Below are positions 21,202 to 29,777 of a stretch of DNA of 64,000 nucleotides, piece after piece (position 1 is the first letter of the stretch; each line of letters opens with the position of its first letter). The position numbers were made by a program, and so were the translations under genes. The notes below the pieces were generated by a model. The model had not been told where the DNA came from. It did no database searches and was given only the letters and a program-made list of their open reading frames with translations. Source of the DNA: Microbulbifer variabilis ATCC 700307 (GTDB lineage: Bacteria; Pseudomonadota; Gammaproteobacteria; Pseudomonadales; Cellvibrionaceae); NCBI RefSeq assembly GCF_000380565.1, contig NZ_AQYJ01000028.1, positions 496,001-560,000 on the forward strand. Reading direction: 5' to 3'.

Positions 21202-21544
21202 ATGAGAACCTCCACTTGATCCAGTAAGAGTTTCACTACGAATTCTAGTTCGGGTCCAGATGGTCACAAATGGGTCGATTGAATACTGCCCTTTTAGGGC
21301 GGAAATGGGCAATTTGTGATGACAGATATCGATGAAAAATCAAGAATAAGTAGTAATAAACGAGTGATTTTTAAAGAAGTTTCCGTGATTTATTTTACCT
21401 GGGAAGTTGATGATATTTTTCTTTTTCAAATAGGCCTTCGTTTTTGGAAAGCTAATGATTTAGGGGTTTTGGGTTGTGATGGTTATTTGTTTTTGAGTTT
21501 GTTGGAATTGAAGAATAGGATGTGGCGAATAAGTGATGGGCAAA

Positions 21545-21580
21545 AATAAACCCGGCAATTTTGTTGCCGGGTTTATTTTT
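21545..21580 (+). terminator. Bidirectional intrinsic terminator
   Basis: A stem AATAAACCCGGCAA / TTGCCGGGTTTATT with a 5-base loop at 21545-21577, followed by T residues, and preceded by A residues so it can act on both strands. It stops minus-strand transcription of the TetR gene at 21631. Confidence 0.85.
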
Positions 21581-21630
21581 TAAGCAAGAGTGGATTGAGA
21601 ATCCTCTACTAAAAGAGGCCTGTACGCTGT

Positions 21631-22350
21631 TTAGGCTGAAGCCTCCAGCGGAGCGAAGCGCAGTTGGCGCCTCTGTAACAGTTCTCCCAGGTAAAGCTTC
21701 AAGTATGCGGCTGCCGCTCGCTTACCTTCAGCCGCGGACTCATCGGTTATTCTTCCGAAACGCGAGTAAGCCTGGGAGCAGAAAGAGTCATTGATATTGA
21801 TCGCACACATAAAGCGGTCGCGCCAATCCTGCGATGGAGGCAGTTCAAACTCGCGAGACAGATTCTTTATCAAGGTGTCTGCCAAACGCCAGTTATTTTC
21901 CATTTGCAGTTGACGCAATGCCCAGCTGGATTGCGGTCCGTAGTGTACCTTCAGTGCAGAAATATTGTCTTCATAGTAGCTGCGTACCAGATCACACAGC
22001 TGATTGAGCATATCCTGCCAACTTTCCGCAGGTGAAAAGTCTGAATGGCCCAGCACTACGTCTCCGAAAGACTTGTAGTGCCGTTCTGCCAGGGCAGTAA
22101 GGCTGGCATCCACACTGGGAAAGAAATGGTAGACAGATGCTGCAGGAACCCCGGCTACCTGGCTCAGGTTTGCGAGGCTGATATCGGTTGAATCCTGCTC
22201 AGCGATTAAGGTTTCCAGCGCATCGAGAAGCTTCTCGTATTTCTCGCGGCCGTTCTTACGTTGTGGTTTGCGCGGACTAGCAGTGTCGCGCCGGCTGATA
22301 GCCCGTCGATCGATTTGGTTCAAATTCACCTCCCCCTTAGACAAGCGCAA
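21631..22350 (-). CDS. TetR/AcrR-family transcriptional regulator
   Basis: A regulator of up to 239 residues. Residues about 35-85 form the TetR DNA-binding domain (ISLANLSQVAGVPAASVYHFFP), followed by a helical ligand domain with no family I can name. The first codon at 22350 is TTG; a second TTG at 22323, five bases after a GGGGGAGG sequence, is an attractive alternative start and would remove nine residues. The gene follows cydB by about 180 bases on the same strand. A 7-bp inverted repeat at 22355-22375 upstream may be its operator. Confidence 0.82.
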   Translation of the reverse strand: MRLSKGEVNLNQIDRRAISRRDTASPRKPQRKNGREKYEKLLDALETLIAEQDSTDISLANLSQVAGVPAASVYHFFPSVDASLTALAERHYKSFGDVVLGHSDFSPAESWQDMLNQLCDLVRSYYEDNISALKVHYGPQSSWALRQLQMENNWRLADTLIKNLSREFELPPSQDWRDRFMCAININDSFCSQAYSRFGRITDESAAEGKRAAAAYLKLYLGELLQRRQLRFAPLEASA

Positions 22351-22354
22351 TCTG

Positions 22355-22375
22355 AAAGCGCCAGAAATGCGCTTT
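22355..22375. promoter_or_regulatory. Possible TetR operator
   Basis: AAAGCGC at 22355-22361 and its exact complement GCGCTTT at 22369-22375 flank a 7-base spacer just before the TetR start. Size and symmetry fit a TetR dimer site; there is no other support. Confidence 0.4.
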
Positions 22376-22529
22376 ACTTCCTTGTAAAAAATTGTCTTCT
22401 GGAATTGATGATTATTATCGTACCAATTTCGGCGAGCAAGGGGATTTTGTTTGATTTGTGGGGTAGTTCCGCGCTACCAAATTTTATTTGAATAGATGTT
22501 GCTACCCCTTGAAAGTGGAAACTATTTCT

Positions 22530-23549
22530 TCAGTGATAGTGAAGCTCGGTTGCTTTGCCGCGAAATACCCGGTAAGAAAAAGCGGTATAGGCAAGAATGA
22601 CTGGTATGACAATCAGCGCACCAACCAAAATGAACTTGAGTGATGCAGTGGCGCTGGCCGCCTGCCAAATATTCAGCTGTCCCGGCACGATATCGGGAAA
22701 GAAACTGAAAGCTAAGCCGATAAAGCACATCAAGAAGATGATCACCACCATAGTGAAGGGAAGAGCGCTATGTCTGTCATTACTCTTCGGCATTCTTGCC
22801 AGCAGGACATCATTAAAGATAAAGGCCAGGAAGCAAAGGGTGGGGATCAGCAGCACAAACATTACCAGCGGATAGGTAAACCAGCGATCAAAGACGGTTG
22901 GATTGACCAAGGGGTTGATTACCGATACCGAGAGAACACCGAGCAGGGTTGCGCGACCGGCCCTGCGTGCCCAACGCACCGAGCGCGCCTGTAGCTCATT
23001 TTCGGTTTTTAACACCAGCCAGGCCGAGCCCATATAGCTGTATGCGGCGGTAACACCCAATGCACTGACGGCAGAGAACAGTTGTGCCTGCCAGCCGGGT
23101 GTAAAACCCATGACATACTGCCCCAGCATGTAGCCCTGGGAGAGACTGGTGGTGAGGGAGCCCGCTTTGAAAGTTCGGTCCCAGGCGAGTTTGTGTCCTA
23201 CGGCGGCCTTGGCACGGAAGTCGAATGCCACACCTCGCATGATTAGCCCGACCAACATAATTGCCGCGGGAATATAAAGGTGCATCAATACCAGGTTATG
23301 GGCGATTGGAAAGGCGATCAGCAGCAGGCCGACAGCCAGTACCAGCCAGGTTTCATTGGCATCCCAGAAGGGGCCAATTGAGGCGATCATAGTGTCTCGC
23401 TGAGGCTCATCCTCTTCGCCCATAGGAAGTAGGATACCGACTCCCAGGTCGTAGCCGTCGAGAATAGCGTACACGAGTACTGCGAGCCCCATCAGGCCAA
23501 TGAAAATTACGGGCAGCCAATAGGCAGCGGAAGTTGCCCCCTCACTCAT
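22530..23549 (-). CDS. cydB: Cytochrome bd-type quinol oxidase subunit II
   Basis: A 339-residue inner-membrane protein with about eight or nine helices, the CydB/CioB subunit of bd-type terminal oxidase. Family signatures include YAILDGYDLGVGILLP near the N-terminus and GPFWDANETWLVL. It overlaps cydA by four bases (23546-23549), giving coupled translation. No CydX-sized or DUF2474 frame follows it before the TetR gene, unlike in many bd operons. Confidence 0.95.
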   Translation of the reverse strand: MSEGATSAAYWLPVIFIGLMGLAVLVYAILDGYDLGVGILLPMGEEDEPQRDTMIASIGPFWDANETWLVLAVGLLLIAFPIAHNLVLMHLYIPAAIMLVGLIMRGVAFDFRAKAAVGHKLAWDRTFKAGSLTTSLSQGYMLGQYVMGFTPGWQAQLFSAVSALGVTAAYSYMGSAWLVLKTENELQARSVRWARRAGRATLLGVLSVSVINPLVNPTVFDRWFTYPLVMFVLLIPTLCFLAFIFNDVLLARMPKSNDRHSALPFTMVVIIFLMCFIGLAFSFFPDIVPGQLNIWQAASATASLKFILVGALIVIPVILAYTAFSYRVFRGKATELHYH

Positions 23550-24937
23550 TGTGAATCCCCCTTTGTCGACTTCTGGGTTGAATGAGGCAGGTTGGTCAGG
23601 CTGCCTCCTGCGAGCGGTTCTTGTGTCTCAAACTCCTCCACTTTGACTGACTTCAAGGCCATTACTTTCAGGGTGTGTATATAGGCGTATAAAAGGATCA
23701 CGTAGACAATCAGGTAAAGAGTTAACGAGAAGCCGACATGAGAGGGAGGTAGCTGGGTGACTGCGTCAGCGGTTTTTAATACACCTGTAACAAGCCAGGG
23801 TTGGCGACCGATCTCTGTTACATACCAGCCGGCAAGTGTCGCTACCCAGCCGGCAAAGGTCATTCCCACCAGGGTTTTCAGTGCCCAACGAGGAAGTTCT
23901 TTTCGCCGCCATAACAGGTAGCAGCCGCCCCAGGCCACGGCGAGCATCAACAGGCCTACACCCACCATAATGCGAAAGGCGAAAAATACCGGCGCTACTG
24001 GGGGGTGGTCTCCTGGGAATTCATTAATACCTCGTACTTCGCCATCCAGCTCGTGGGTTAGGATCAGGCTGGCCATTTTGGGGATGGCAATCTCGAAGTG
24101 ATTGGTTTTCTCCTCGCCATCAGGAATTGCGAATAGCAGTAAGGGCGCACCTCTCTCCGTTTCCCATACACCTTCCATAGCTGCCACTTTTTGCGGCTGG
24201 TGCTCAAAGGTATTGAGACCATGTAAATCCCCCACAAAAATCTGGATAGGAATGAGAACTGCCGCCAGCACCAGACCGGTTTTCAATGCCAGGCGCGGGG
24301 CGCGTTTGGGGTCGCCTTTCAGAATGCGATAGGCAGAGATTCCAGCGACAAAGAAGGCTGCCGTTAATCCCGAAGCCAGCAGCATATGTGTCAGGCGGTA
24401 GGGAAAAGAGGCATTGAAAATAATTGCGAGCCAGCTTTCTGGGTAAGCGACACCGTCGCGCATTTCAAAGCCAGAAGGGGTCTGCATCCAGGAGTTAAGA
24501 GCGATAATCCAGAAGGCGGAGAGTGTTGTGCCTATGGCTACAACAAATGCCGAGAAGGTGTGAACTTTGCTGGGAACGCGGTTTATGCCAAACAGCATAA
24601 TACCGAGGAATGTGGCCTCGAGGAAAAAAGCAGTGAGTACTTCATAACCCAGTAATGGCCCTGCGATATTACCGACTTGAGCCATAAAGCCTGGCCAGTT
24701 GGTGCCAAACTGGAATGACATGGTAATACCGCTGACAACCCCAAGGGCAAATGTCAGGGCAAAGATCTTCACCCAAAATCGATATGCGCGCATCCAAACA
24801 GGATTATTCGTCTGGTCATAGCGGAGCTTGAAAAAGACGATAATCCAGGCGAGAGCGATAGTGATAGTGGGAAATAAAATATGAAAACTGATGTTGGCGG
24901 CAAACTGTATTCTGGAGAGGATCAGAGTATCTAGCAT
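23546..24937 (-). CDS. cydA: Cytochrome bd-type quinol oxidase subunit I, short Q-loop
   Basis: A 463-residue subunit that binds haems b558, b595 and d and oxidises quinol to reduce oxygen to water. Seen are the N-terminal RIQFAANISFHILFP (haem ligand His), the quinol-site segment LNTFEHQPQKVAAMEG and GRQPW. At 463 residues it is about 60 shorter than E. coli CydA, which places it with the short Q-loop, cyanide-insensitive (CioA) group. It precedes cydB in a two-gene operon; a GbsR-type regulator lies 241 bases upstream on the same strand. Confidence 0.95.
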   Translation of the reverse strand: MLDTLILSRIQFAANISFHILFPTITIALAWIIVFFKLRYDQTNNPVWMRAYRFWVKIFALTFALGVVSGITMSFQFGTNWPGFMAQVGNIAGPLLGYEVLTAFFLEATFLGIMLFGINRVPSKVHTFSAFVVAIGTTLSAFWIIALNSWMQTPSGFEMRDGVAYPESWLAIIFNASFPYRLTHMLLASGLTAAFFVAGISAYRILKGDPKRAPRLALKTGLVLAAVLIPIQIFVGDLHGLNTFEHQPQKVAAMEGVWETERGAPLLLFAIPDGEEKTNHFEIAIPKMASLILTHELDGEVRGINEFPGDHPPVAPVFFAFRIMVGVGLLMLAVAWGGCYLLWRRKELPRWALKTLVGMTFAGWVATLAGWYVTEIGRQPWLVTGVLKTADAVTQLPPSHVGFSLTLYLIVYVILLYAYIHTLKVMALKSVKVEEFETQEPLAGGSLTNLPHSTQKSTKGDSQ

Positions 24938-25080
24938 GGGTGCCTCTGCTGGTCGGAACTATTTTTAACCAGATAACCGGGTACTCTTCCTGAGTAACCC
25001 GGGGGTGCCCGAAAAAACACCAATGCAGAAGTATGGACCTGCCAGTAATTTTTTGAGCGGTTACCGACGCTGGGTCGGCG

Positions 25081-25105
25081 GCGGTATATCCTTATACCGC
25101 TTTTT
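25081..25105 (+). terminator. Hairpin with T-run upstream of cydA
   Basis: GCGGTATA at 25081-25088, a 4-base loop, and the complement at 25093-25100 followed by TTTTT. The T-run is on the plus strand where no gene ends, so its direction is puzzling; as part of the minus-strand leader of cydAB it may be a regulatory structure or the end of the GbsR transcript. Confidence 0.4.
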
Positions 25106-25178
25106 CTGTAGCCCGCTGGATTTCTCAATCCCCGGGCTGACTACTTCTATGTATTTCTTTTATTGCCGTGGCGTACTT

Positions 25179-25736
25179 TTAGTCGGAGCTTGACGTTCCC
25201 CCTGTAAGTCTGCTTTTGAGTTCCAGCAGCTTGACGATGCCTGAGCCAAGCTTCATCAATTTAAGCAGGTCATCATGCTCCAGTTTGCTCAGTGTATTGG
25301 CAAACTCCTCCAGTAACTCCAATAGGCTGTAGACCTCCTGGATCTTTTCCTGGGCCTGGGCTTCCTGCTCATCCTGGGGCTCATTGAGCAACAGCTGGCG
25401 CAGTAGGCTCAGGGTTGGGTCTAGTTCCCGTTTTCGGCGCTCTTCAAAGACTGTGCGTGCCAGGTCCCAGATTGAACCGGCTGCGGTGAAGTAATCCTTG
25501 CGATCTCCCGGCTGGTGGTGCAGTTCGATCAATCGCCAGGCCTGTAACTCCTTAAGCCCCATACTCACATTGCCACGGCTGATTTTGAGAGCCTGGGCAA
25601 GTTGCTCTGCATTGAGGGGCGATGGGTGGATAGTGAGCAACGCAAACATCTGACCGACAGTACGATTAAAGCCCCACCGGCTGCCCATCTCGCCGAAATG
25701 CAGTACGAACGCCTGGGCTTGACTGGAAAGTTTCAT
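25179..25736 (-). CDS. GbsR/MarR-type winged-helix regulator
   Basis: A 185-residue GbsR-family regulator. The N-terminal winged helix contains SRWGFNRTVGQMFALL, LNAEQLAQALKISRGNVSMGLKEL and the wing GDRKDYFTA; the C-terminal part is a long helical, probably coiled-coil dimerisation region rich in Glu and Leu. Members act as repressors, for example of choline uptake in Bacillus. A perfect 18-bp palindrome lies 13 bases upstream of the start codon, suggesting autoregulation. It is 241 bases upstream of cydA on the same strand, so control of the oxidase is possible but not shown. Confidence 0.87.
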   Translation of the reverse strand: MKLSSQAQAFVLHFGEMGSRWGFNRTVGQMFALLTIHPSPLNAEQLAQALKISRGNVSMGLKELQAWRLIELHHQPGDRKDYFTAAGSIWDLARTVFEERRKRELDPTLSLLRQLLLNEPQDEQEAQAQEKIQEVYSLLELLEEFANTLSKLEHDDLLKLMKLGSGIVKLLELKSRLTGGTSSSD

Positions 25737-25748
25737 GGAATTCTTAAG

Positions 25749-25766
25749 TTTCAGAAATTTCTGAAA
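25749..25766. promoter_or_regulatory. Perfect 18-bp palindrome, putative GbsR operator
   Basis: TTTCAGAAATTTCTGAAA is its own reverse complement over all 18 bases and sits just upstream of the regulator's start codon. No second copy was noticed before cydA. Confidence 0.6.
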
Positions 25767-25919
25767 ATTGTAAATATAAATTGATCTATGTCAATAAGTA
25801 ATCGGAAATTGTTTGCCTTAGGCGAGCTACAGGGAAGGAAAGGAGACAACTTTAGGAGGGATATTTCGGATAGAGGCTGTTTGGGCTGCTCGCTGAGTAC
25901 ACCACACTCACCTCTGTTT

Positions 25920-26864
25920 TCAGTGGCCAGTCAGGCTTGCCAGTGCCTCTGGATACCAGTGTTTTGGAACAATGAATCCGCGGCAGACTTCCCCGCTTTT
26001 ATCCTTTGCCGCAACACATAGAGGACGGTCAACAGGGGCTTTGTCCAAAGCCTTCGGAAGCTCATCAGAGTGACTTTCGCTAGTGAGGTCCGGTTGCAAT
26101 GGAGCCAGCCAGGTAGGTTTAGGTAAATAAAACCAGCGTAAAGATTGATATTGAGGGAAAGTGCTTAAGTAGAGGTTGAAGCTATCCGGGTCGGCCCACC
26201 AGAATTGCATTTGTCGTTTTGATAGCTTCCCTCTGGCTTTAGCAGGGCCCTCCAATGCGTAAAACAAACGTCCGGGTATCAAGGCCCACTGCTGTTCAAT
26301 TTTTAAATTTAGATCTTGCAGAAGGTGCACTACCTCAGGGCACCGGATTAATGGCAGCTGGTGCTCCGCCATACGCCTCAGCTTGATGTCCAGACGATCC
26401 CTGAGCCCAGGGCCAATCCAAAAATGGCCAGGTAGCTGCAGGTAAAATTTCACTGCAACCTCCCAGTGTTCGCAAGTATCACTGGGGAGGTGCCGTACCA
26501 CAAAGTCCAGTTCACCCAATGTTTTACCAGCGATACGCAGAGGTAAGTTGTGGTGCAGCAGTTGGTAGTCGGGGTGATGTTCAAAGACAAAGGCCCACAG
26601 CCTCTCAAAGTACACACCCAATCGGGATGTGGGTTTGCGCTCGCTATAGTGCTGCAGGAATGCCTCGAGTTGCGGTGAAAGTTTCTTGTTGACTTGTGAC
26701 TGAGCGAAATACTCCAGTAGCCTTTTTCGTCTTTTCTCCGGCAACCATGGCAATGTTGTGGGTAAAAAACTTGATTCAAGTGAGCCAGTAATACCCGGAC
26801 TCCCCACAGCCCATAGTAAATTGGACCAGTGATCCACTGGTGCACTAGGGAAAATCTGTGACAT
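25920..26864 (-). CDS. DUF1853 family protein, probable nuclease fold
   Basis: A 314-residue soluble protein of the DUF1853 family, found mainly in gammaproteobacteria. The conserved block GKTLGELDFVV followed about 15 residues later by HWEVAVKFYL and then the DRLDIKL region resembles the Glu-Asp-(Glu...Lys) core of PD-(D/E)XK nucleases. The N-terminal third (about 1-95) is helical and the C-terminal third has WWADPD and GFIVPKHWYP. The biological role is not known; nuclease activity is a fold-level inference. It is flanked by unrelated genes and looks monocistronic. Confidence 0.82.
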   Translation of the reverse strand: MSQIFPSAPVDHWSNLLWAVGSPGITGSLESSFLPTTLPWLPEKRRKRLLEYFAQSQVNKKLSPQLEAFLQHYSERKPTSRLGVYFERLWAFVFEHHPDYQLLHHNLPLRIAGKTLGELDFVVRHLPSDTCEHWEVAVKFYLQLPGHFWIGPGLRDRLDIKLRRMAEHQLPLIRCPEVVHLLQDLNLKIEQQWALIPGRLFYALEGPAKARGKLSKRQMQFWWADPDSFNLYLSTFPQYQSLRWFYLPKPTWLAPLQPDLTSESHSDELPKALDKAPVDRPLCVAAKDKSGEVCRGFIVPKHWYPEALASLTGH

Positions 26865-27090
26865 AAAAAGTGTGACTGCCCTGAAATCAATGCTGGGCAG
26901 TGTACCAGAGGCGGCACTCTTCGGTGGACTGTGCTAGGGTTCAATATCGCACAGCGAAACAATAAAAATACGAAATAAAATCTGGTAACTCGAAATAGTG
27001 GTTTTACATAGGTGTTTCATGCGTGTCGCTCTATCAAGTGGCCACCTACTAACCGGGTTACCAAAATAATAATAATCTCAGGAGGCTAGT

Positions 27091-28002
27091 GTGGAATCAG
27101 GACCCATGATCTCAATCGGTCTGCCGATTGCGCTGTTTATTATTATGGTCGGAATAGGGATGACCCTGACGGCCAAGGATTTCCATCAGGTAACTGTGAA
27201 ACCCGCTGGTTTGGTGGTGGGTACTATCACCCAGATTCTCCTGATGCCGATTGTTGCTTTCGCATTGTGCTGGCTTCTTAGCCTGCCCCCTGCGATTGCC
27301 GTAGGTCTCGTTATTATCGCGGCATGTCCGGGAGGCACTACCTCAAATCTTTTCACCCTGCTCGCCCGTGGCAATGTAGCCCTGTCTATTGTTCTTACTG
27401 TGTCTGCAAGCCTGATCACTATCCTCAGCCTGCCATTTTTCACCAACTATGCACTGCGAACCTACTTCGGTGCTGAACAGGAAATAGTGCTGCCGTTTGC
27501 GAAAACTGTCGTGATGTTATCAGTCATCGTATTGCTGCCGGTAGTTATCGGGATGTTGGTGCGAGCCTGGAATCCTCACTTGGCCAGCCGTGCAGAGGGT
27601 ATTGTCAGCATCTTTGGCGCGTTGGTGTTGCTGATTCTTGTGGTAGGGCTTGTGTGGGGCATGCGCGATCGTATTGATGAGCTGGCGACCCAGGCCGGGC
27701 CTTCAGTAGTCCTGTTAAATATTCTGGGTGTTTTGTTGGGTTTAATGGCCAGCCGGCTTTGTGGCTTGCCTAGCCGTGAGGGCTTGGCGGTAGCTACTGA
27801 ATTAGGTATTAAAAATGGCACTATTGGCCTGATGGTAACCTTGACTCTTCTACACTCCAGTGAAATGTCGGTGCCCTCTGCGGTCTATGGCGTCCTGATG
27901 TTCCCATCGGGCATGTTGCTGGCTCTTTATGGCCGCAAGAAAGCCCGGGAGATGGAAGGGGCAGGAGATAAACAGGCTGAAGAAATTGGAGAGGCTGGGT
28001 AG
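27091..28002 (+). CDS. Bile acid:sodium symporter (BASS) family transporter
   Basis: A 303-residue inner-membrane protein with about ten helices of the BASS superfamily, which import organic acids with sodium. Family blocks are ILLMPIVAFALCWLL, ACPGGTTSNLFTLLARGNVALS (the sodium-site region of the first repeat) and TELGIKNGTIGLMVTL (the second). Bile acids are unlikely as natural substrate in an environmental bacterium; a carboxylate is more plausible. The start is GTG 27091 with GGAGG five bases upstream. It converges with the Crp-family gene. Confidence 0.9.
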   Translation: MESGPMISIGLPIALFIIMVGIGMTLTAKDFHQVTVKPAGLVVGTITQILLMPIVAFALCWLLSLPPAIAVGLVIIAACPGGTTSNLFTLLARGNVALSIVLTVSASLITILSLPFFTNYALRTYFGAEQEIVLPFAKTVVMLSVIVLLPVVIGMLVRAWNPHLASRAEGIVSIFGALVLLILVVGLVWGMRDRIDELATQAGPSVVLLNILGVLLGLMASRLCGLPSREGLAVATELGIKNGTIGLMVTLTLLHSSEMSVPSAVYGVLMFPSGMLLALYGRKKAREMEGAGDKQAEEIGEAG

Positions 28003-28052
28003 AAACTCTGTCAGTCATAGCCTGGCCAACCAATGTTTGCTCGGGCTGTGAT

Positions 28053-28742
28053 TTAATCAAGTTCTTCAATATAGGCATGAAGACGGCTTAAGTCTGGTAC
28101 TTTGATGTGACCGTAAGAGGACTCGATCAGCCCTTTAGACTCAATATTTTTTAGTACGCGATGAACTCCCTGCCGGGTCATGCCCATGGTGTTGGCAAGT
28201 AGTTCACGGGTGAGTCGAAAGCTCACTGCGCCACTAATATCCTTACCGTGATGCATCTGTGCCATAAAGAACAGGCGCCGTGCAACTCTTGCTTCGGTAC
28301 CCCGCAGGACGTCGTCCTGGATAATCGACATTACTGCCCACAAGCGGAGGCTTACTTGTTCCAATACTATTGGATAAGCCTCTGGATGGCGGCGCATCAA
28401 GTTGCGTAATTGTTCGCCTTGAATATCCACAATAGTGCAGTCACTGTGAGCGTTGGCGCCAAATACTCGGGGAGTACCAGGGCAAAATACCGTATCGCCA
28501 AACCAGGCTCCGGAATCCAGTATGGCAAGTGTGGCTTCGCGCCCTGAAATATTACTCGAGCAAATACGTACCTGCCCCTCGGCAATAATTGACAGGCGTT
28601 CCAGTAAAGAGGCAGGTGGATAAATCATATCCCCAGTGCCGAAGCGCCGTACTTGTGCTCCTTGCGCAAGCTGCTCCATGGCCTCAATTGGCAATCCGGA
28701 GAGCAGAGGACAGGCATCTAAAATGGCCGCAATAGTATTCAT
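28053..28742 (-). CDS. Crp/Fnr-family transcriptional regulator
   Basis: A 229-residue regulator with an N-terminal cyclic-nucleotide-binding fold (about residues 12-125) and a C-terminal Crp-type helix-turn-helix (TRELLANTMGMTRQGVHRVLKNIESKGLI). It lacks the N-terminal cysteines of FNR, so it does not carry that iron-sulfur cluster; the effector is unknown. The ATG at 28742 is preferred; an upstream extension to 28841 would overlap the divergent aldolase gene. The start codons are 82 bases apart, so it may control that gene. Confidence 0.88.
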   Translation of the reverse strand: MNTIAAILDACPLLSGLPIEAMEQLAQGAQVRRFGTGDMIYPPASLLERLSIIAEGQVRICSSNISGREATLAILDSGAWFGDTVFCPGTPRVFGANAHSDCTIVDIQGEQLRNLMRRHPEAYPIVLEQVSLRLWAVMSIIQDDVLRGTEARVARRLFFMAQMHHGKDISGAVSFRLTRELLANTMGMTRQGVHRVLKNIESKGLIESSYGHIKVPDLSRLHAYIEELD

Positions 28743-28824
28743 TCGCCAAGTGTAAACAAATTGACAGTCTTTGCGGTAAGGCTCATCCAGAATCGAGGCT
28801 CGAATAAGAAAACAGGAGAGCATC

Positions 28825-29592
28825 ATGCAACTGGAAATCATGCCTTCACTAAAGGGAAAGGTCAGTGAGGAAGAGTGGCAATTACGTGTCGACTTGGCTG
28901 CAGCCTACCGGCTAATCGCTCATTACGGCTGGGATGATACGATTTTCACTCATCTTTCCGTGCGTATTCCGGGCCCCGAATCTCACTTTCTGATTAACCC
29001 GTTTGGAGTATTTTTCGAGGAAATTACCGCTTCCAGTCTGGTCAAAATCGACTTGGGTGGGGAAAAGGTTGACGACAGCGGTGCGATGGTGAACCCCGCG
29101 GGATTCACTATCCACAGTGCCATTCACGAGGCTCGAGAGGATGCTCACTGTGTTATGCATACCCATACTACTGCGGGTGTGGCAGTTTCAGCACATGCCG
29201 AAGGGCTGTTGCCGATTTCCCAGCAATCCCTTTTTCCCCTATCGAGCATTGCCTACCATGATTATGAAGGCATTGCCGTGCGTGAAGATGAGAAAGCGCG
29301 GTTGGTCTCTGACCTGGGTATGGCGAACTACATGATCCTACGTAATCATGGCCTGTTAACCTGCGCCTCCACCATTGCAGATACCTTCCTCGCCATGTTT
29401 ATCCTGCAGCGTGCCTGTGAAATACAAATTGCTGCGCTCGCCGGTAATCCTCCTTTGACCCCAGTTCCCCAGGAAATTGTGGATAAGATCGTTAGTGAGG
29501 GAGACATGGTTACAGGTAGCCAGGGAGGCTTGCTGGCGTGGCCGGGACTTCTGCGCAAACTGGACAGGGTAAATCCTGGCTATTGTGAATAA
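28825..29592 (+). CDS. Class II aldolase/adducin family protein
   Basis: A 255-residue zinc-type class II aldolase/adducin head domain protein. The metal-binding pair is in CVMHTHTTAG (about residues 109-118) with the third histidine in LRNHGLLT near residue 174, and TRIPG-like VRIPGPESHFLINPFG upstream. Bacterial relatives act on sugar phosphates or have unassigned roles; the substrate cannot be told. AGGAGAG five bases before ATG 28825 fixes the start. It is divergent from the Crp-family regulator. Confidence 0.9.
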   Translation: MQLEIMPSLKGKVSEEEWQLRVDLAAAYRLIAHYGWDDTIFTHLSVRIPGPESHFLINPFGVFFEEITASSLVKIDLGGEKVDDSGAMVNPAGFTIHSAIHEAREDAHCVMHTHTTAGVAVSAHAEGLLPISQQSLFPLSSIAYHDYEGIAVREDEKARLVSDLGMANYMILRNHGLLTCASTIADTFLAMFILQRACEIQIAALAGNPPLTPVPQEIVDKIVSEGDMVTGSQGGLLAWPGLLRKLDRVNPGYCE

Positions 29593-29777
29593 GTTGACTA
29601 AATATGGCCGCGAATCAGTGAGTTATTCTATTTAAGGTGCGTATCAACAGTTCTTTTATCTATGTTAATGGACCATAGTTCCAAATTTGATACTGTTGAG
29701 CATTTTTCATGTACACCTTGATGTATATTATTTTTTATAAGAGGTAACCAGAAGAGTGACATATTTTGGTTACCTTG

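Noticed and set aside
21316-21549. 77-codon plus-strand open frame beside the YdcH-like gene
   Set aside because: No Shine-Dalgarno, AT-rich, no recognisable features; ends in the terminator stem.
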